A stretch of 64,000 nt of DNA from contig OY759216.1 of NCBI GenBank assembly GCA_963662175.1, positions 47,199,087 to 47,263,086 on the forward strand, written 5' to 3'. The notes under the pieces were generated by a model, which saw only the letters and a program-made list of their open reading frames with translations, ran no database searches and was not told the origin of the DNA. The stretch comes from Aradus depressus. Its lineage: Eukaryota > Arthropoda > Insecta > Hemiptera > Aradidae. The translations under genes and the position numbers were made by a program. Shown here in pieces: positions 44,225-54,250 of the stretch. Each line of letters starts with the position of its first letter. Within the stretch, counting starts at the first letter, position 1.

Positions 44225-44385
44225 GAAGGATTAGTTTATAAGGTTGTTTATGTGCGTCTGTGAACACGATAACTCCCGATAAAATGATTATATCGACATG
44301 AAATTTTAAAAGTGTATACCAAAATTCATAAGGACGACACCTATTGATTTTCAGCCAAATCTGTCGAAAGGCAGATGCATTTATC
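44225..44385 (-). repeat. HR repeat fragment
   Basis: GTGAACACGATAACTCCCG, TATCGACATGAAATTTTAAA and GACACCTATTGATTTTCAGCC in reversed HR order. Confidence 0.7.
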
Positions 44386-44389
44386 AATA

Positions 44390-44735
44390 AACTAAGGCAG
44401 TAGAACGAATTATGAGATTGGTCGATCATTGAACCAATCACAAAAATCACTGAGGAACCCCATGACCACCATTATTCGAAGATACCATCAGAGATGGATT
44501 CCGTAACTAAGATTGGCTGGTGGGCGGACCAATCAGAAAGTTACGACGGACTTGTCAAACAGTTAGTTCTTGGAAGAGAGAGAGAGAGAGAGAGAGAGCG
44601 ACACAGTCAAGGTTGTGGCTATAAAATGGAGGGTCCCCAGGAGGAAAATGTTCATAGTGACCAGAAGAAGAGACGTGGACGTGTCCTGAATTGTCAAAAA
44701 AAGTAAAAAATAAGCCAGAAGAAATCAACAAAGTA
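44390..44735 (+). mobile_element. Penelope 3' UTR, family 4 (second copy)
   Basis: Parallels 23600-23905: GAGATTGGTCGATCATTGAAC, ACGGACTTGTCAAACAG, (GA)n at 44574-44600, GTTCATAGTGACCAGAAGAAG, then CGTGTCC and TGAATTGTC, where the core GAAATATT is lost. No coding sequence precedes it, so it is a 5'-truncated copy. Confidence 0.75.
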
Positions 44736-45057
44736 ACATTTATACATAGAATGTGCTTCCCCAGAACGAACTAATGAATTAACTTCTCGCTTCTGCAAAA
44801 CCAATCTATCATTTCAGCTAACAATCAATAGTTCACTTAGGCCGTCCGCACACGGTGCAACTGTTTTGCGACCTTGCCCATGTAAAGTAGTGGGGGTCCG
44901 CACACGGGGCGACCAAACGAGACCGATTTGAAATCAGTTGCCAACTGGTTGCGTGCGATCGTGCTTCCCAGTTGCAAAACAGTTTCAGTTGCATGGTTGC
45001 AAGGGAAAAATCACATTTTTTTCGAAATGATGAGTGATCATTTAACAAATGTAACAA

Positions 45058-45195
45058 ATGTTATATTCATTTGTTGGAGTGGTGGAGAAACATGAAATAC
45101 TCTACAATTATAAACTTCCTGGGTACTCAAGGAAAGATTTGACGGATAAAGCATGGCAAGAGGTGGCAGCCGAAGTTAACTTGTCAGTTATGTAA
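45058..45195 (+). pseudogene. MADF-domain protein fragment (Harbinger accessory DNA-binding protein)
   Basis: The 45-codon frame contains VVEKHEILYNYKLPGYSRKD and LTDKAWQEVAAEVNLSV. 'V..HE.LYN..L..Y..K......W.E.A' is the first two helices of a MADF (Myb/SANT-like) domain, which in Harbinger elements binds the transposon ends and helps bring the transposase to the nucleus. An upstream frame (MMSDHLTNVTN) probably gives the true start but is now out of frame. The sequence after 45195 is truncated. Confidence 0.72.
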
Positions 45196-45283
45196 AGGTG
45201 TTAATTTGTTTATTTTTATTATTTATTCATTTTTGTAAGGTTATACAACATACATTGGCAATATTTGTAGTAGTTAAGTAATA

Positions 45284-45570
45284 TTAATTATTAATATTAT
45301 TCCCTTTTCCTGGTACTGTGTATTTCCACTGCCAGGGTAAAGATGCACGAGGAGAAAGGAAATAGTTTGCCAAATAATTCCTCATAGTAGCCGCCGAAGA
45401 ACCATCATGTATTATTACAAGTTGTCTTGGCATGTTGGTAGGTACACACCCCGTCTCATTTTCCTCTCCCGTGCCTGCAGGCCTGTAGTCAATCCCCTCT
45501 CGTTTACGTACGTAGTTGTGGAGGATGCAAGCAGCTTTTACAATGTCATTCACTGTTAAAATTATGATAA
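45284..45570 (-). pseudogene. PIF/Harbinger transposase C-terminus (DDE_Tnp_4 type)
   Basis: On the minus strand the frame has VNDIVKAACILHNYVRKREG, then RPAGTGEENETGCVPTNMPR, MRNYLANYFLSP and SLPWQWKY before the stop. 'V..IV.AACILHNY.R' lies at the end of the RNase H-fold domain, after the last acidic residue. 'R..LA.YF.SP.GS.PWQ' is the usual C-terminal signature. The catalytic DDE residues lie upstream and are missing. The stretch 45571-45658, in the same frame, is not recognisable. Confidence 0.78.
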
Positions 45571-46622
45571 TATAGAGCAATACCACCACTTTCATTGTAA
45601 AACAATTATTGTACATATCAACTTGTTCTTGATGGGAAAACTGCGCCCTTCGGTTCATTTTGACTGGCTGATTAATACTGATTGTTAAGGAAGTAGGTAT
45701 TGTAAAAGTTGTTTATTTCTAGGAATTAAAATTCGCTATCATAAGACCATTTGGGTAAACAATGACAGTGAATGTAAACAATAAAAGCAATTTAACGATT
45801 TTGCTAAAATTAGGAAGCAAATTAGGTTTATTGGAATTAATACCAAACAAACAAAATGTTTTTTTTTTTTGTTTTTTCTAAACTTTTTACTATAATTTTG
45901 TAATTTTTTGACCAATTTAAAATCGGGTTACACCGTTGATTTCAGAGTAAAAAATCCTTCAAAATGATGTATCGGAAGGTATAGGGTCCTATTTGAAATT
46001 TTTAAGTTGTACTGGTCCTGAGGTACCCCGTATAATTTTTTTTTCAAAAACAGGTCGACATTTTAAACTAGACTGAAAAATATTAAATACCTATTTTTTA
46101 TTTTTTTTATAACGTTATCGTTTCAAGAGAAATTCAGCCGGGCCATCTAAAAAGGACACCCTGTATATTTGTAAAGAATGAAATAAATATTTGTAAGTTG
46201 TAATGTTTATTCCTCTTCTTCAGTATTGATAATAGTCTGCAGTATTGATAATAGTCAATTATGTCTTCTTCATCTGAACTGCTACTTGACATATTGGCAA
46301 AACTAGCTTCGTGACTATGAACTATGTGGACAGAAAACACCGACTGATCAAGAATCAGTCGCGCTCGTGTGCGGACAGAGGTTGCATTTTGGTTGCAGAC
46401 TGGTTGTGCTTGTGACAATGGTGCAACTGGTTTGCAACTCAAGTTGCAAAACAGTTGCACCGTGTGCGGAGGGCCTTACATGTAATTCATTACGGTTATT
46501 ATTAATAACCATTATTACGGTTATTATTATTAAAACCATTATTATGGTTTTGCAGGGGAAGCGAAAAGTTAATATATTAATTCGTTCTGGGGAAGGACAT
46601 TGCCGGTGATTCACCGACGACT

Positions 46623-47159
46623 TTTTTCTTATTAATAACCCACCAAACCACTTCTCGAGTCAGGGACACTTCGACTCTAACTACTAACATCCTCTATTTT
46701 AATACAATTCACTGTATAAACTAAATAAATGTACCTGCCTCTAAAAACATTATGGGGCTTAAATATTTTGTAGTTTTTATTTGTTATTGTTCTATAGTGT
46801 AAAGAATAAAGGTAAACACACAAACACACTAAGCAAACTAGAATGTTCTACATCACCGTGTTTGGTTGAATGTGTTGTTCAAATGACAGAATATCAATAG
46901 GATTTAGGTGGCTAATCTCCATTGGACCCAAAAGAGTGTAAACACACATCAACACAATCCTTTTCAATTGATTACAGTTACTGTCTTATTAGAGAAGGGC
47001 CATATGGTAACCACCCAGATGTGGCGTTCATCGATTTTTTACTACCCCAGTACACATAAAGGCTTTCATTTTCATTTTCTTGGCACAGGTCCTTCACCAA
47101 TATCCTATAATCTATATATCTATCTATCTTATTTATTTTTCTTTTCCCAACCTTAATGA
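46623..47159. other. No gene recognised
   Basis: No recognised repeat words. The 82-codon frame at 46908-47156 shows no domain. Confidence 0.45.
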
Positions 47160-47425
47160 AGTATAGAGGATGTTATGTAATCGGTTAAAAATTCGATGCG
47201 GGTTTTTCAACATATGTATTCTAAATATAAAAAAAAAAATTTCTTTCGGTCCATGTGTCTGTGAACACGATAAGTCTCGATGGAATGAATATATCGACAT
47301 GAAATTTTATATTGTAACCTAAACTCTATAAAGACAATCAATTATCAATTTTCAGCCAAATCGGGTAAAGGGAAACTGGGGATTAGGGGAAAGGCTTAAC
47401 TCGAAAACATACTGCCGTTGTAGAG
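47160..47425 (-). repeat. HR repeat, 3' half
   Basis: GAAGTATAGAGGATGTTATG at the 3' end, then GTGAACACGATAAGTCTCG, TATCGACATGAAATTTTATA and TCAGCCAAATCGGGTAAAGG. Confidence 0.75.
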
Positions 47426-47426
47426 G

Positions 47427-47765
47427 ACGCCGGTAGCTCAGTAGTGCTTGCTTACTGTGCTCAAGATCACGAGTTTGAAGGTCCTTAGGTTTTTATCTGG
47501 GAGGTGAAAAAACCATGAGCACGCCATCCTTCGGATGGGACGTTAATTGATGGTCCCGAGCCGGTACGATGTCAGGCACAATTAAAAACCTCTCTAAGCA
47601 GGCTAGGCAAAATTTAGGATTACGACTGTATATGATACCGACTGTATTTGAGCCGGTACGATATCAGGCACAATTAAAAACCTCTCTAAGCAGGCTAGGC
47701 AAAATTTAGGATTCCGACTGTAGAGTCGGGCTCGTGTCCTCGGCAGGAGTCATAGTAACTAACTG
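47427..47765 (+). mobile_element. SINE-1 with internal duplication
   Basis: Starts GACGCCGGTAGCTCAGTAG, with a decayed box B (GAGTTTGAAGG) and the central domain CCTTCGGATGGGACGTTAAT. The segment GAGCCGGTACGATGTCAGG... of about 74 bp occurs at 47557-47630 and again at 47650-47723. The tail half is shortened. Confidence 0.85.
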
Positions 47766-48420
47766 CCGTACTAATGAATGTATCAACATTCAATTCAAAA
47801 CTCTGAAAGGACGACCCTTATCAATTTTCAGCGAAATCGGCAGAAGGGAAAAGGGGTTTAAAGGAGGGCGGTTAATTCAAAACCCTAATAACTGCGACTC
47901 TGCTACTGTGGGAAAGGAAAGTACTTAGAAAGATTTATGGACCAGTTTCCGAGAACGGCAGATGGCGTATCCGGAAGAACAGAGAATTGAGAGACCTCTA
48001 CGGGGATTCCGACCTGGTATCCGTGATCAAGCAGGCGAGATTACGTTGGTTGGGCCACGTGGAGAGAATGGAAGGAGGAAGACTCCCTAAACAAGCCCTC
48101 TACGGTAGGCCAGGCGGTGCCAGGAGAAGAGGAAGACCGAGACTCCGTTGGCATCAGAGGATGGAGGGAGAAGGTTTTGGATCGAGACGAATGGAGGAGG
48201 ATTGTGACGGAGGCCCGGGTTCTTTCAGGACCGTAGCGCCGCAGGAAGAAGAAGAAGAAGAATAACTGCGAATATAATGAATTTATCGACAAAGATTTTA
48301 GTATGAGGATTTAGGAGCCCTTATGTAAATCAACTGTTGAATATTAGCGCAAACGGTCGAGCAGTTATGGAAGGAGAGAGACAAGTTAATTAATTCGTTT
48401 GGGGAAGTACATTCTACTCC
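47766..48420 (-). repeat. HR repeat split by a non-LTR insertion
   Basis: 47770-47897 and 48261-48420 together give reversed HR order, ending in the 5' side (AATTAATTCGTTTGGGGAAG TACATT near 48395). The break is filled by the element at 47898. Confidence 0.75.
47898..48260 (+). mobile_element. 5'-truncated non-LTR element (363 bp) with (GAA)n tail and 11-bp TSD
   Basis: The frame reads KVLRKIYGPVSENGRWRIRK, NRELRDLYGDSDLVSVIKQA and RLRWLGHVERM, then RLPKQALYGRPGGARRRGRP. This is the end of a LINE polyprotein, where 'R..WLGHVERM......P......G.R.RGRP..RW.D' is widespread in arthropod elements. After about residue 85 the frame shifts (the expected W.D.V.ED is broken). The tail is (GAA)n at 48242-48260. 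The TSD AATAACTGCGA is exact at 47887-47897 and 48261-48271. The clade (RTE or jockey group) is not resolved. Confidence 0.87.
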
Positions 48421-48504
48421 ACAAGCACAACATCCATTGATTTTCAGCCAAACCGACGAAAGGGAAGGGAGATTACTTAACTTCCCCTACACTTCGTGCA
48501 GCTG

Positions 48505-48770
48505 GAAAACTGAAACAAACAAACTGACAACTTACATAATAATTATAGTACCAATATGGATTTATGGGCTAGAACTATGGGAACCGAAGACTGGAACTCA
48601 GCCAAAAGTTCTAAAATAAATAGAATCATTCTAATGGATGGTCCTTCGATATGTTTGTTAATGGTCCCTTCCATCTTAGCAACAAAGTACTGAAAAAAAC
48701 ATCTCACCATTCTTAATGTCAACGACATAACTCACTGACCTTTCGACATATTAGATAGGAATAGTAGTAA
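48505..48770 (+). pseudogene. Jockey-like fragment, heavily decayed
   Basis: VPIWIYGLELWEPKTGTQPK is recognisable as the 'KPIWTYG.ELWG' segment. Later pieces (IILMDGPS, TFRHI) follow in other frames, in the order of the jockey tail. Confidence 0.55.
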
Positions 48771-48794
48771 AAGCTTCATTCTACTCACTATATA

Positions 48795-49004
48795 TTTATT
48801 ACTTCCCCAGATATACGAAGTATAGGGAAAGTTATACAATCGGTCAAAAATTCGAAGCGGAGTTTTCAACGAAATTTCATGTTTTTCGACCTCTAGATTC
48901 CAAATATAAAAAAAAAAAAATTCTGTGTATCTGTGAACACGATAACTCCCGATGGGATCAATATATCAAAGGAAGATTAATATGTGAATCCAGACCTCTC
49001 TAAC
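48795..49004 (-). repeat. HR repeat 3' end with complete terminal hairpin
   Basis: TTACTTCCCCAGATATACGAAGTATAGGGAAAGT at 48798-48832 is the clearest example of the terminal hairpin on the minus strand. HR sequence follows to the junction with the jockey element at about 49005. Confidence 0.8.
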
Positions 49005-49012
49005 TAACTAAC

Positions 49013-49288
49013 CTACATTGCTATAGCTTCCAAGGGAGTCGATAGAGGGATTTCTTGATGACATAGAGAATTCTTAATATATATTGCCACTCCACCACCG
49101 CTAGGGAATAATCTATTGCGATTTTTGATGGAGTGGTCGTAACCTTTTAGCTTCCCGATCCGTTGATCCTGAAAGTTTGTCTCTTGGAGGCAGACTACTG
49201 ACGGATCATGTTCAGATATTAAGATTTGGAGCTCTTCGAGATGGGAAAAGAAACCGTTTATATTCCACTGGAACATTTGCAAATTCAC
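49013..49288 (-). pseudogene. Jockey-like ORF2 start: apurinic-type endonuclease, truncated
   Basis: Frame of 91 codons from ATG at 49288: MNLQMFQWNINGFFSHLEEL, then SEHDPSVVCLQETNFQD and PSGGGVAIYIKNS. QWNINGF, LQET (metal-binding Glu) and GGGVAIYIK are the first three motifs of the endonuclease domain, which nicks target DNA. The remaining four-fifths of ORF2, including the His and Asp of the active site and the reverse transcriptase, is absent. The sequence runs straight into an HR repeat at about 49005. Non-LTR elements normally lose their 5' part, so this 3' loss implies a deletion or rearrangement. The gap to ORF1 is 76 bp. Confidence 0.85.
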
Positions 49289-49364
49289 AAGGGAGAATAT
49301 AATAAAACTGACTATAACATAGAACTAATGTGTGTACGGTTTCATGGGTTGTAGGTAACTGTTT

Positions 49365-50613
49365 TCATAAAGGTACTTGGGAATCAGACTTGGTTGGATC
49401 AGATTGATTTTGGATTCTGTTAATGATTCGAGTGAGCCTGTTCTTGACCCCCTTATCGTCCGAAAGGGAGTGTAGTTTCTTCACCGCCATCACAAGATCC
49501 TCACAATTGTCTGTATAATTTTTTGCAAGCTGTTCAAAATTTTGACAACGATAAGTTTCTTCAATAAAGTTTAAAATCTGTCGAGGACTTAGTTGGGATG
49601 TGAATTTATCGGTTTGTTTTTCCAGGATCTGTTTTATAGATTCGATGCAATTTGTTCGTGACTTTTCTGACTTGGGTTGTGGAGTTCTAGTACCTGATGG
49701 GGTTGAGGGCAAAGGTGTGTTCGGTTGGGAGGGGGGTGAAATTTCATTAGGTGTGTCACCGGAAGTGTTTTTTAAACTATCGGAGGATGGGTTTTCTATA
49801 CTGGTTTAGGCTGAGCCTGTTTTGGTGGCTGATGTTGAAGCAGCTTCTCGTGAATTGTCAGTACTACTAATACTGTGCAGCTTTCTGGGGGAAGTATTGC
49901 TATTATTTTCGGACTTTGGTTCCTGCGCGACGTCGAGGGTGGGTTCAGGAGGGAGCCCCACAATAAGCGGGCTCATGTTGGATGTCCCTTGTCTTTCAAG
50001 CTCACATTTGTTGCTCAAGTATCCTACTTCCCCACATTTAAAACACTTAGGTTCTTCATCCCCGAGGAAAAGTCTATATGTTATACCATCACACTCTACT
50101 AGGATACTTGAAGGTATTTCACTTGAGTCTTCTGGATTAATGAACAAATGTCTCCGAAAACTGAGGATATGTTCACAGCCTGGGACTTTGATACCTGCCC
50201 GCAGATAACTGATAGGGGAGAGTATCTGAATGTTAAGTTGCTCCAGTTTTTCAGTTATTAATTCATGTGGCATGAATGGAGGGGCATTTGAGATTATTAT
50301 CCGTTTAGATTGAACCGTTAGTCTACGAGCGGGAATAAATCTTTCATGAAGTGATACCTTTGTGATCAATTACAAATTTTTCTACAGTTGCTTTATTGGA
50401 GAGGAATATAGCAATTCTAGTGTTGGATATGCGTGACGTAAATATAATTTTATTTGGGCCGATAAGGTCCCCTACGCCCATTATGTACTTGATGATGGGC
50501 GCTCCATCGACAGACGGAAATAGGATACCTTGCTCTTTACTTGGATATGGTGGTGATGATTTGGTGATACTTGCAAAGGTGTTCGTGGTGTTGTTGGCCG
50601 TTGATGATGTCAT
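49365..50613 (-). pseudogene. Jockey-like ORF1 (gag-like RNA-binding protein), one frameshift and one stop
   Basis: The first frame (50613-50344) starts MTSSTANNTTNTFASITK and has IIKYIMGVGDLIGPNKIIFT. A frameshift near 50344-50369 leads to SLHERFIPARRLTVQSKRII and the RRM-like continuation. The zinc knuckle CFKCGEVGYLSNKC lies at about 50010-50050. TAA at 49808-49806 interrupts, but the same frame continues to 49365 with PQPKSEKSRTNCIESIKQIL. So the protein was originally about 415 residues. ORF1 proteins coat the element RNA. The single zinc knuckle has Tyr where the CCHC motif needs His. Jockey elements usually have more than one knuckle, so others may have been lost. Confidence 0.8.
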
Positions 50614-50974
50614 AATAATAACTTTTTGTAGAGGTCGATGAAGTTAATCCATTTTCCTTAACATTAGATAACTGTGTGGAAAGAAGGGGTAAAATATTTA
50701 CAAACTGTTAATAATGAGGGGGGGGGGGGGGCACAGAAATAAATAGTAAACGTAGGTAATCTAATTAGGGTAGATGGAACGAACTCACGTTGTAATCCCC
50801 AGGAACAAATGTGAACTTCACAACTTCACAAACGACTGCGAATTGAGTTTGTTCTGTCCCTATTTTTTTTTTTTTAGTATTTTTAATTTTAAGTATTTTT
50901 TCACAAGAATATAATATTTGAATTTGATTTATTTTACATTGAAATTTGTTTAATATAAACTTTTTATTTACTTA
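50614..50974 (-). other. Probable 5' UTR of the jockey-like element, then AT-rich sequence
   Basis: 50614-50860 has no repeats other than a G run at 50717-50731. It is read as the 5' UTR because ORF1 starts directly inside it. No boundary or TSD was identified. 50861-50974 is AT-rich. Confidence 0.4.
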
Positions 50975-51308
50975 CTCAGTGGTATGCTTGCTTGGCTTCT
51001 GAGCTCAAGAAGTTGGGTTCAAAACCCGACCGAGGCCCTTAGTTTATTTTATCTGGGAGGTAAAATAAACTTGAGCACGCCGTCCTTCGGACGGGACGTT
51101 AAGCGATGGTCCAGAGCCTGTACGATGTCAGGTACTCGTTAAAGACCTCTGCCCTAGGTGAATAAAAATTTAGGGTAGGCAAAATTTAGGACTCTCACAG
51201 TAAAGTCGGGCTCATGTCCACCAGAGTGCAAAAGAGCGCTCTGGTAGTAGGCGATATAACCTTGTAGTTGAAGCCCGGGCATGAGTCATAAAACATAACC
51301 TAACCTAC
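50975..51308 (+). mobile_element. SINE-1, near full length, plus strand
   Basis: Starts in box A (ACTCAGTGGTATGCTTGC), box B GGGTTCAAAACCC, central domain CCTTCGGACGGGACGTTAAG, and ends with ACATAACCTAACCTAC, the CCTAA tail, which was the target for SINE-2. Confidence 0.88.
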
Positions 51309-51496
51309 TTTTTTTTTTTTTTTGGCCTCATGTTCGATGCATATTAGCCATGTCACTATGTTATCTAATTATTTACGACATCACGTTCTATCTACGTAAT
51401 AAAACTCACTCCCGGACGGGATTCGAACCCGCAAACCATGGTGAGACCATGTGACCAAAGCCCTACGCTCTAGCCCGCACGGCCACCATGGCTCCC
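51309..51496 (-). mobile_element. Second tRNA-derived SINE (SINE-2), Leu/Ser-tRNA-like, with poly(A) and TSD
   Basis: On the minus strand it begins GGGAGCCATGGTGGCCGTGC, giving a box A TGGCCGTGCGGGC. A long variable region follows, then box B GGGTTCGAATCCCGTCC. The GGCCGNGCGG start and long spacing resemble class II tRNAs (Leu or Ser). The body (GTAGATAGAACGTGATGTCG) leads to poly(A) of 15 (T run 51309-51323). The TSD is AACCTAC at 51302-51308 and 51498-51504. It is a different family from SINE-1 and occurs only once here. Confidence 0.85.
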
Positions 51497-51504
51497 AAAC
51501 CTAC

Positions 51505-52044
51505 TTTTTATTTGTTATGTTTTATTTCATTTATATTTGTTATGGTTACACTGTTTTCCTAATGTCGTGATAAAAATCCGAAAAATATTTATCTTAATTT
51601 TTATCAAATTTACTTGTAATAAATGTATCTATGTATTAGTATTTTTGTACTCATATATTTTAAAGTATTTATTTATTTCATTTTATTTTGGTTAATAGTA
51701 TTATTATTACTAATCATATGTGTGTCAGATTCAAATAGTTTTTTTTTTATAATTATTGTAAACTTTATTATTCTATACATGAATATTATAGTTGGGCTGT
51801 CGATAACAATAATACCTAGGCCAATGGCCTAATTAACATGAGATATGAACTAAGGTACAATTCATTAATTGCCCTAAACAAGTAACTTTAAACTAGGGAA
51901 AAAAAAAAAAAAAAATGGATCGGATAACTAACAATAGATAACTACTAACTTCAGATAGTTATAATTGTAATTTATAAGCTATTTTACGTATACAATCTTA
52001 TGATGTATCCTATTACCATGTATTGGTTTACCGGAAAGTTTCGT
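51505..52044. other. No gene recognised
   Basis: Very AT-rich. A poly-A run lies at 51899-51915. Confidence 0.5.
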
Positions 52045-52180
52045 GCGCCGGTAGTTCAGTGGTAGCGTGCTAGCCAACTTGGGGATCGAAACCCCGCCGA
52101 AGGACTATGGTTCTTTTTGTCTGAGATGTGAAAAAACTTTGAGAACGCTGTCCTTCGTATGGAACGTTAAGTGACGGTTG
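52045..52180 (+). mobile_element. SINE-1, 5' half
   Basis: GTGCGCCGGTAGTTCAGTGG (box A) and GGGGATCGAAACCCCG (box B, still paired as a T-arm), then the decayed central domain CCTTCGTATGGAACGTTAAG. The 3' half is missing. Confidence 0.85.
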
Positions 52181-52299
52181 GTAATATTTATTATTTTAAT
52201 TTTAATTATTTATTTATTAATAATTACATTAATTCAATTATTTTAATTTTACATTTATTTTACATCATTTTATTTGTATTACCACAGTACTTTTTCAGC

Positions 52300-52845
52300 A
52301 CGAATTCATCAATTATGTTTACGCTCTCCCTTCAAAACCGATTAATTGGGCTAAACATCCACAGTTCACTTATACAGGGACTTCCGAATCCTCACACTAA
52401 ATTTTGTGTCGATACATTCATTATATCGGCAGTTATTAAGGTTTTTGAGTTGAGTCTCTCCTCCAATACCCTACTTGCCTCCGACTGTTTTCGCGGAAAA
52501 TTATTAAATGTTGATATTTTTGGTATTGAATTTAAATATAAAATTTCATGTCGATACATTCATTACATCGGCAGTCATTGGTAATTTTAGTTGAGTCCTC
52601 TCTCTGCCCCCTCCTTCCCTTATGAAGTTCTGGATACAAATATAAAATTTCATATCAATACGTACATTCTATCGGGAGTTATTATGTTCACAGAACACAT
52701 TCATAGACAGACATACATTATTTTTTTTATCATTTTTGGGATTAGGGGGTTGGGATTACATAAAATCCCAGTTAAAACTCAACATCAAATTTCTGACCGA
52801 ATACATAACTTCCCCTATACTTCGTGGTGGGAAAGTAAAAAATAG
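52300..52845 (+). repeat. HR repeat, nearly complete
   Basis: 5' module (CAGCACGAATTCATCAATTATG), three internal modules (TCGATACATTCATTATATCGG, TCGATACATTCATTACATCGG, ATCAATACGTACATTCTATCGG), the ATTTTTGGGATTAGGGGG block and the 3' hairpin ACTTCCCCTATACTTCGTGG-TGGGAAAGT near 52807-52838. Confidence 0.8.
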
Positions 52846-53814
52846 GACGTCATCCATTATAAGTTTTCCATTTGGGGTCTACTTATCGGAAAGTGACAGA
52901 GGATTTATCCAACGAAAATTGGAAAATAACCTTTTCTTTATTGTCAATCTGTCAAGGAAAAAAAAACATCCATTCTTCTTTCTGTCAAATTTTTTATTGC
53001 TTTTCTTTTTAATGATACAAAACTGCCTCTAATGATAGTAACTTATAGCCTTTATAGTTAGGTCGGTGAATCATGTCCAATGACCTTGAGAAGTGGGAAG
53101 AGGGTGAGCTGCGATGTTGGCGCTTGCTCTTATCACCTACAACTCCTTTATCGTTTTCGATGAACAGCGTTAAGTTTTTTAAGAAATAAAAGTGAAAAAT
53201 AGATAATTGTTTTTCAATAAATGAAAAATAGATAAAATAAATGTACTCTATTTTATTAGTGTACTTAAAAAATAATAAATTCTTGTGGATTTATAAATTT
53301 CTTTTATGCTCCTAGAGATTTTGTTTTAAAAAAATTTCTTCATTTTTTTTACATGAAAAGTGTGACGTTCGGAAGCTGGTGTGGAGTTACCATATTTTTC
53401 CATTTTTCTTGATGCTTTAGAAACTGTGAACCCGGTTGTGAAATAAAATAGTTTTGAACAGAAAGACAATTATTTTTATTCACTTTATAAAAAATGTACA
53501 TATATCTCGTTGATTCAAGAATTATTGGTAGTATTGGATGAGAAAAACTCAAAAAAAACAATAATTTTTATATTGCAAGGAAAATATATATAACCAATTG
53601 TTCTCAATATTAATGTGGTACTATCAGGGACAAATCACTATTCCTTAAGTGCTAATTTAAAAATCGAACGACATGGTAAAGACATTATTGTCTCCATAAT
53701 GATAAATAAACGGTAATAACTCACTATGAAATGAATATATCGACAATAATTTTATATTTGGCCACAGAAACTCATAAGCAAGGCTAATGATTTTCAGTCA
53801 AATAACTTTTCTAG
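52846..53814. other. No gene recognised
   Basis: AT-rich. Short frames have no recognisable domains. Confidence 0.5.
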
Positions 53815-54250
53815 TGCTGCCGGGTTTAACTACCGAGGTGATATCGCCTACTACCAGAGCGTTCTTTCGTTGTTACCCTCTGGTCATAAGCCGGACTCTA
53901 CTTGTGGGAGTCCTAAATTTTACCTATCTAAGTAAAAGGCCTTTTAAGGAGCACCTAATTTTAACAGACTCCGAAGGATGGCGTGCTCAAGGTTTTTTCT
54001 CTTTGAGCTGAGGAGGCAAGCACGCTATCTCTGGAGGAGCCTGCGCCTCGAGTTTTCGTGTCACTTGAACACTTTTTGACCATTTTTGCGATGATATCTA
54101 TCTGTGAGTCTATGATTGAAACGTTGTTTAGGGCTTTAACTCGAAAGATAATATAAATTGTGATTTCGATTGGCCGAAATCAGACGAAAATTAAAACAAC
54201 TTTACTTGGAGGCTTAAGTAATTTTACAAGATAGCGCTTATACCAAAACG
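53815..54250 (-). repeat. Degenerate SINE-1 followed by an R repeat fragment
   Basis: 53815-54045 keeps TATCGCCTACTACCAGAGCG and TGGGAGTCCTAAATTTT but has a decayed head. 54050-54250 is inverted R (CCATTTTTGCGATGATATCT, GGCCGAAATCAGACGAAAATT). Confidence 0.65.

Larger units (their letters stand above)
44840..46475. mobile_element. PIF/Harbinger transposon, complete ends, 1636 bp, internally decayed
   Basis: TIR of about 30 bp with one mismatch: GGCCGTCCGCACACGGTGCA at 44840 and, reversed from 46475, GGCCCTCCGCACACGGTGCA. A TTA duplication lies at 44837-44839 and 46476-46478, the 3-bp TWA type of this superfamily. Several TTGCAAC/GTTGCAA words follow each end as subterminal repeats. The interior holds a MADF-type gene remnant on the plus strand and a transposase remnant on the minus strand, as in autonomous Harbingers with two divergent or convergent genes. 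Confidence 0.9.
44745..46622. repeat. Inverted pair of HR 5' ends flanking a Harbinger element
   Basis: 44755-44836 is an HR 5' module on the plus strand (CTTCCCCAGAACGAACTAATG). 46550-46622 is the same end on the minus strand (AATTCGTTCTGGGGAAGG, GTGATTCACCGACGAC). Without the Harbinger insertion the two would lie about 150 bp apart, separated by a short AT-rich inverted repeat (TTATTATTAATAACC) at 46495-46550. Confidence 0.65.

Noticed and set aside
49822..50208. 128-codon plus-strand frame
   Set aside because: It is antisense to the jockey-like ORF1, which has the recognisable zinc knuckle.
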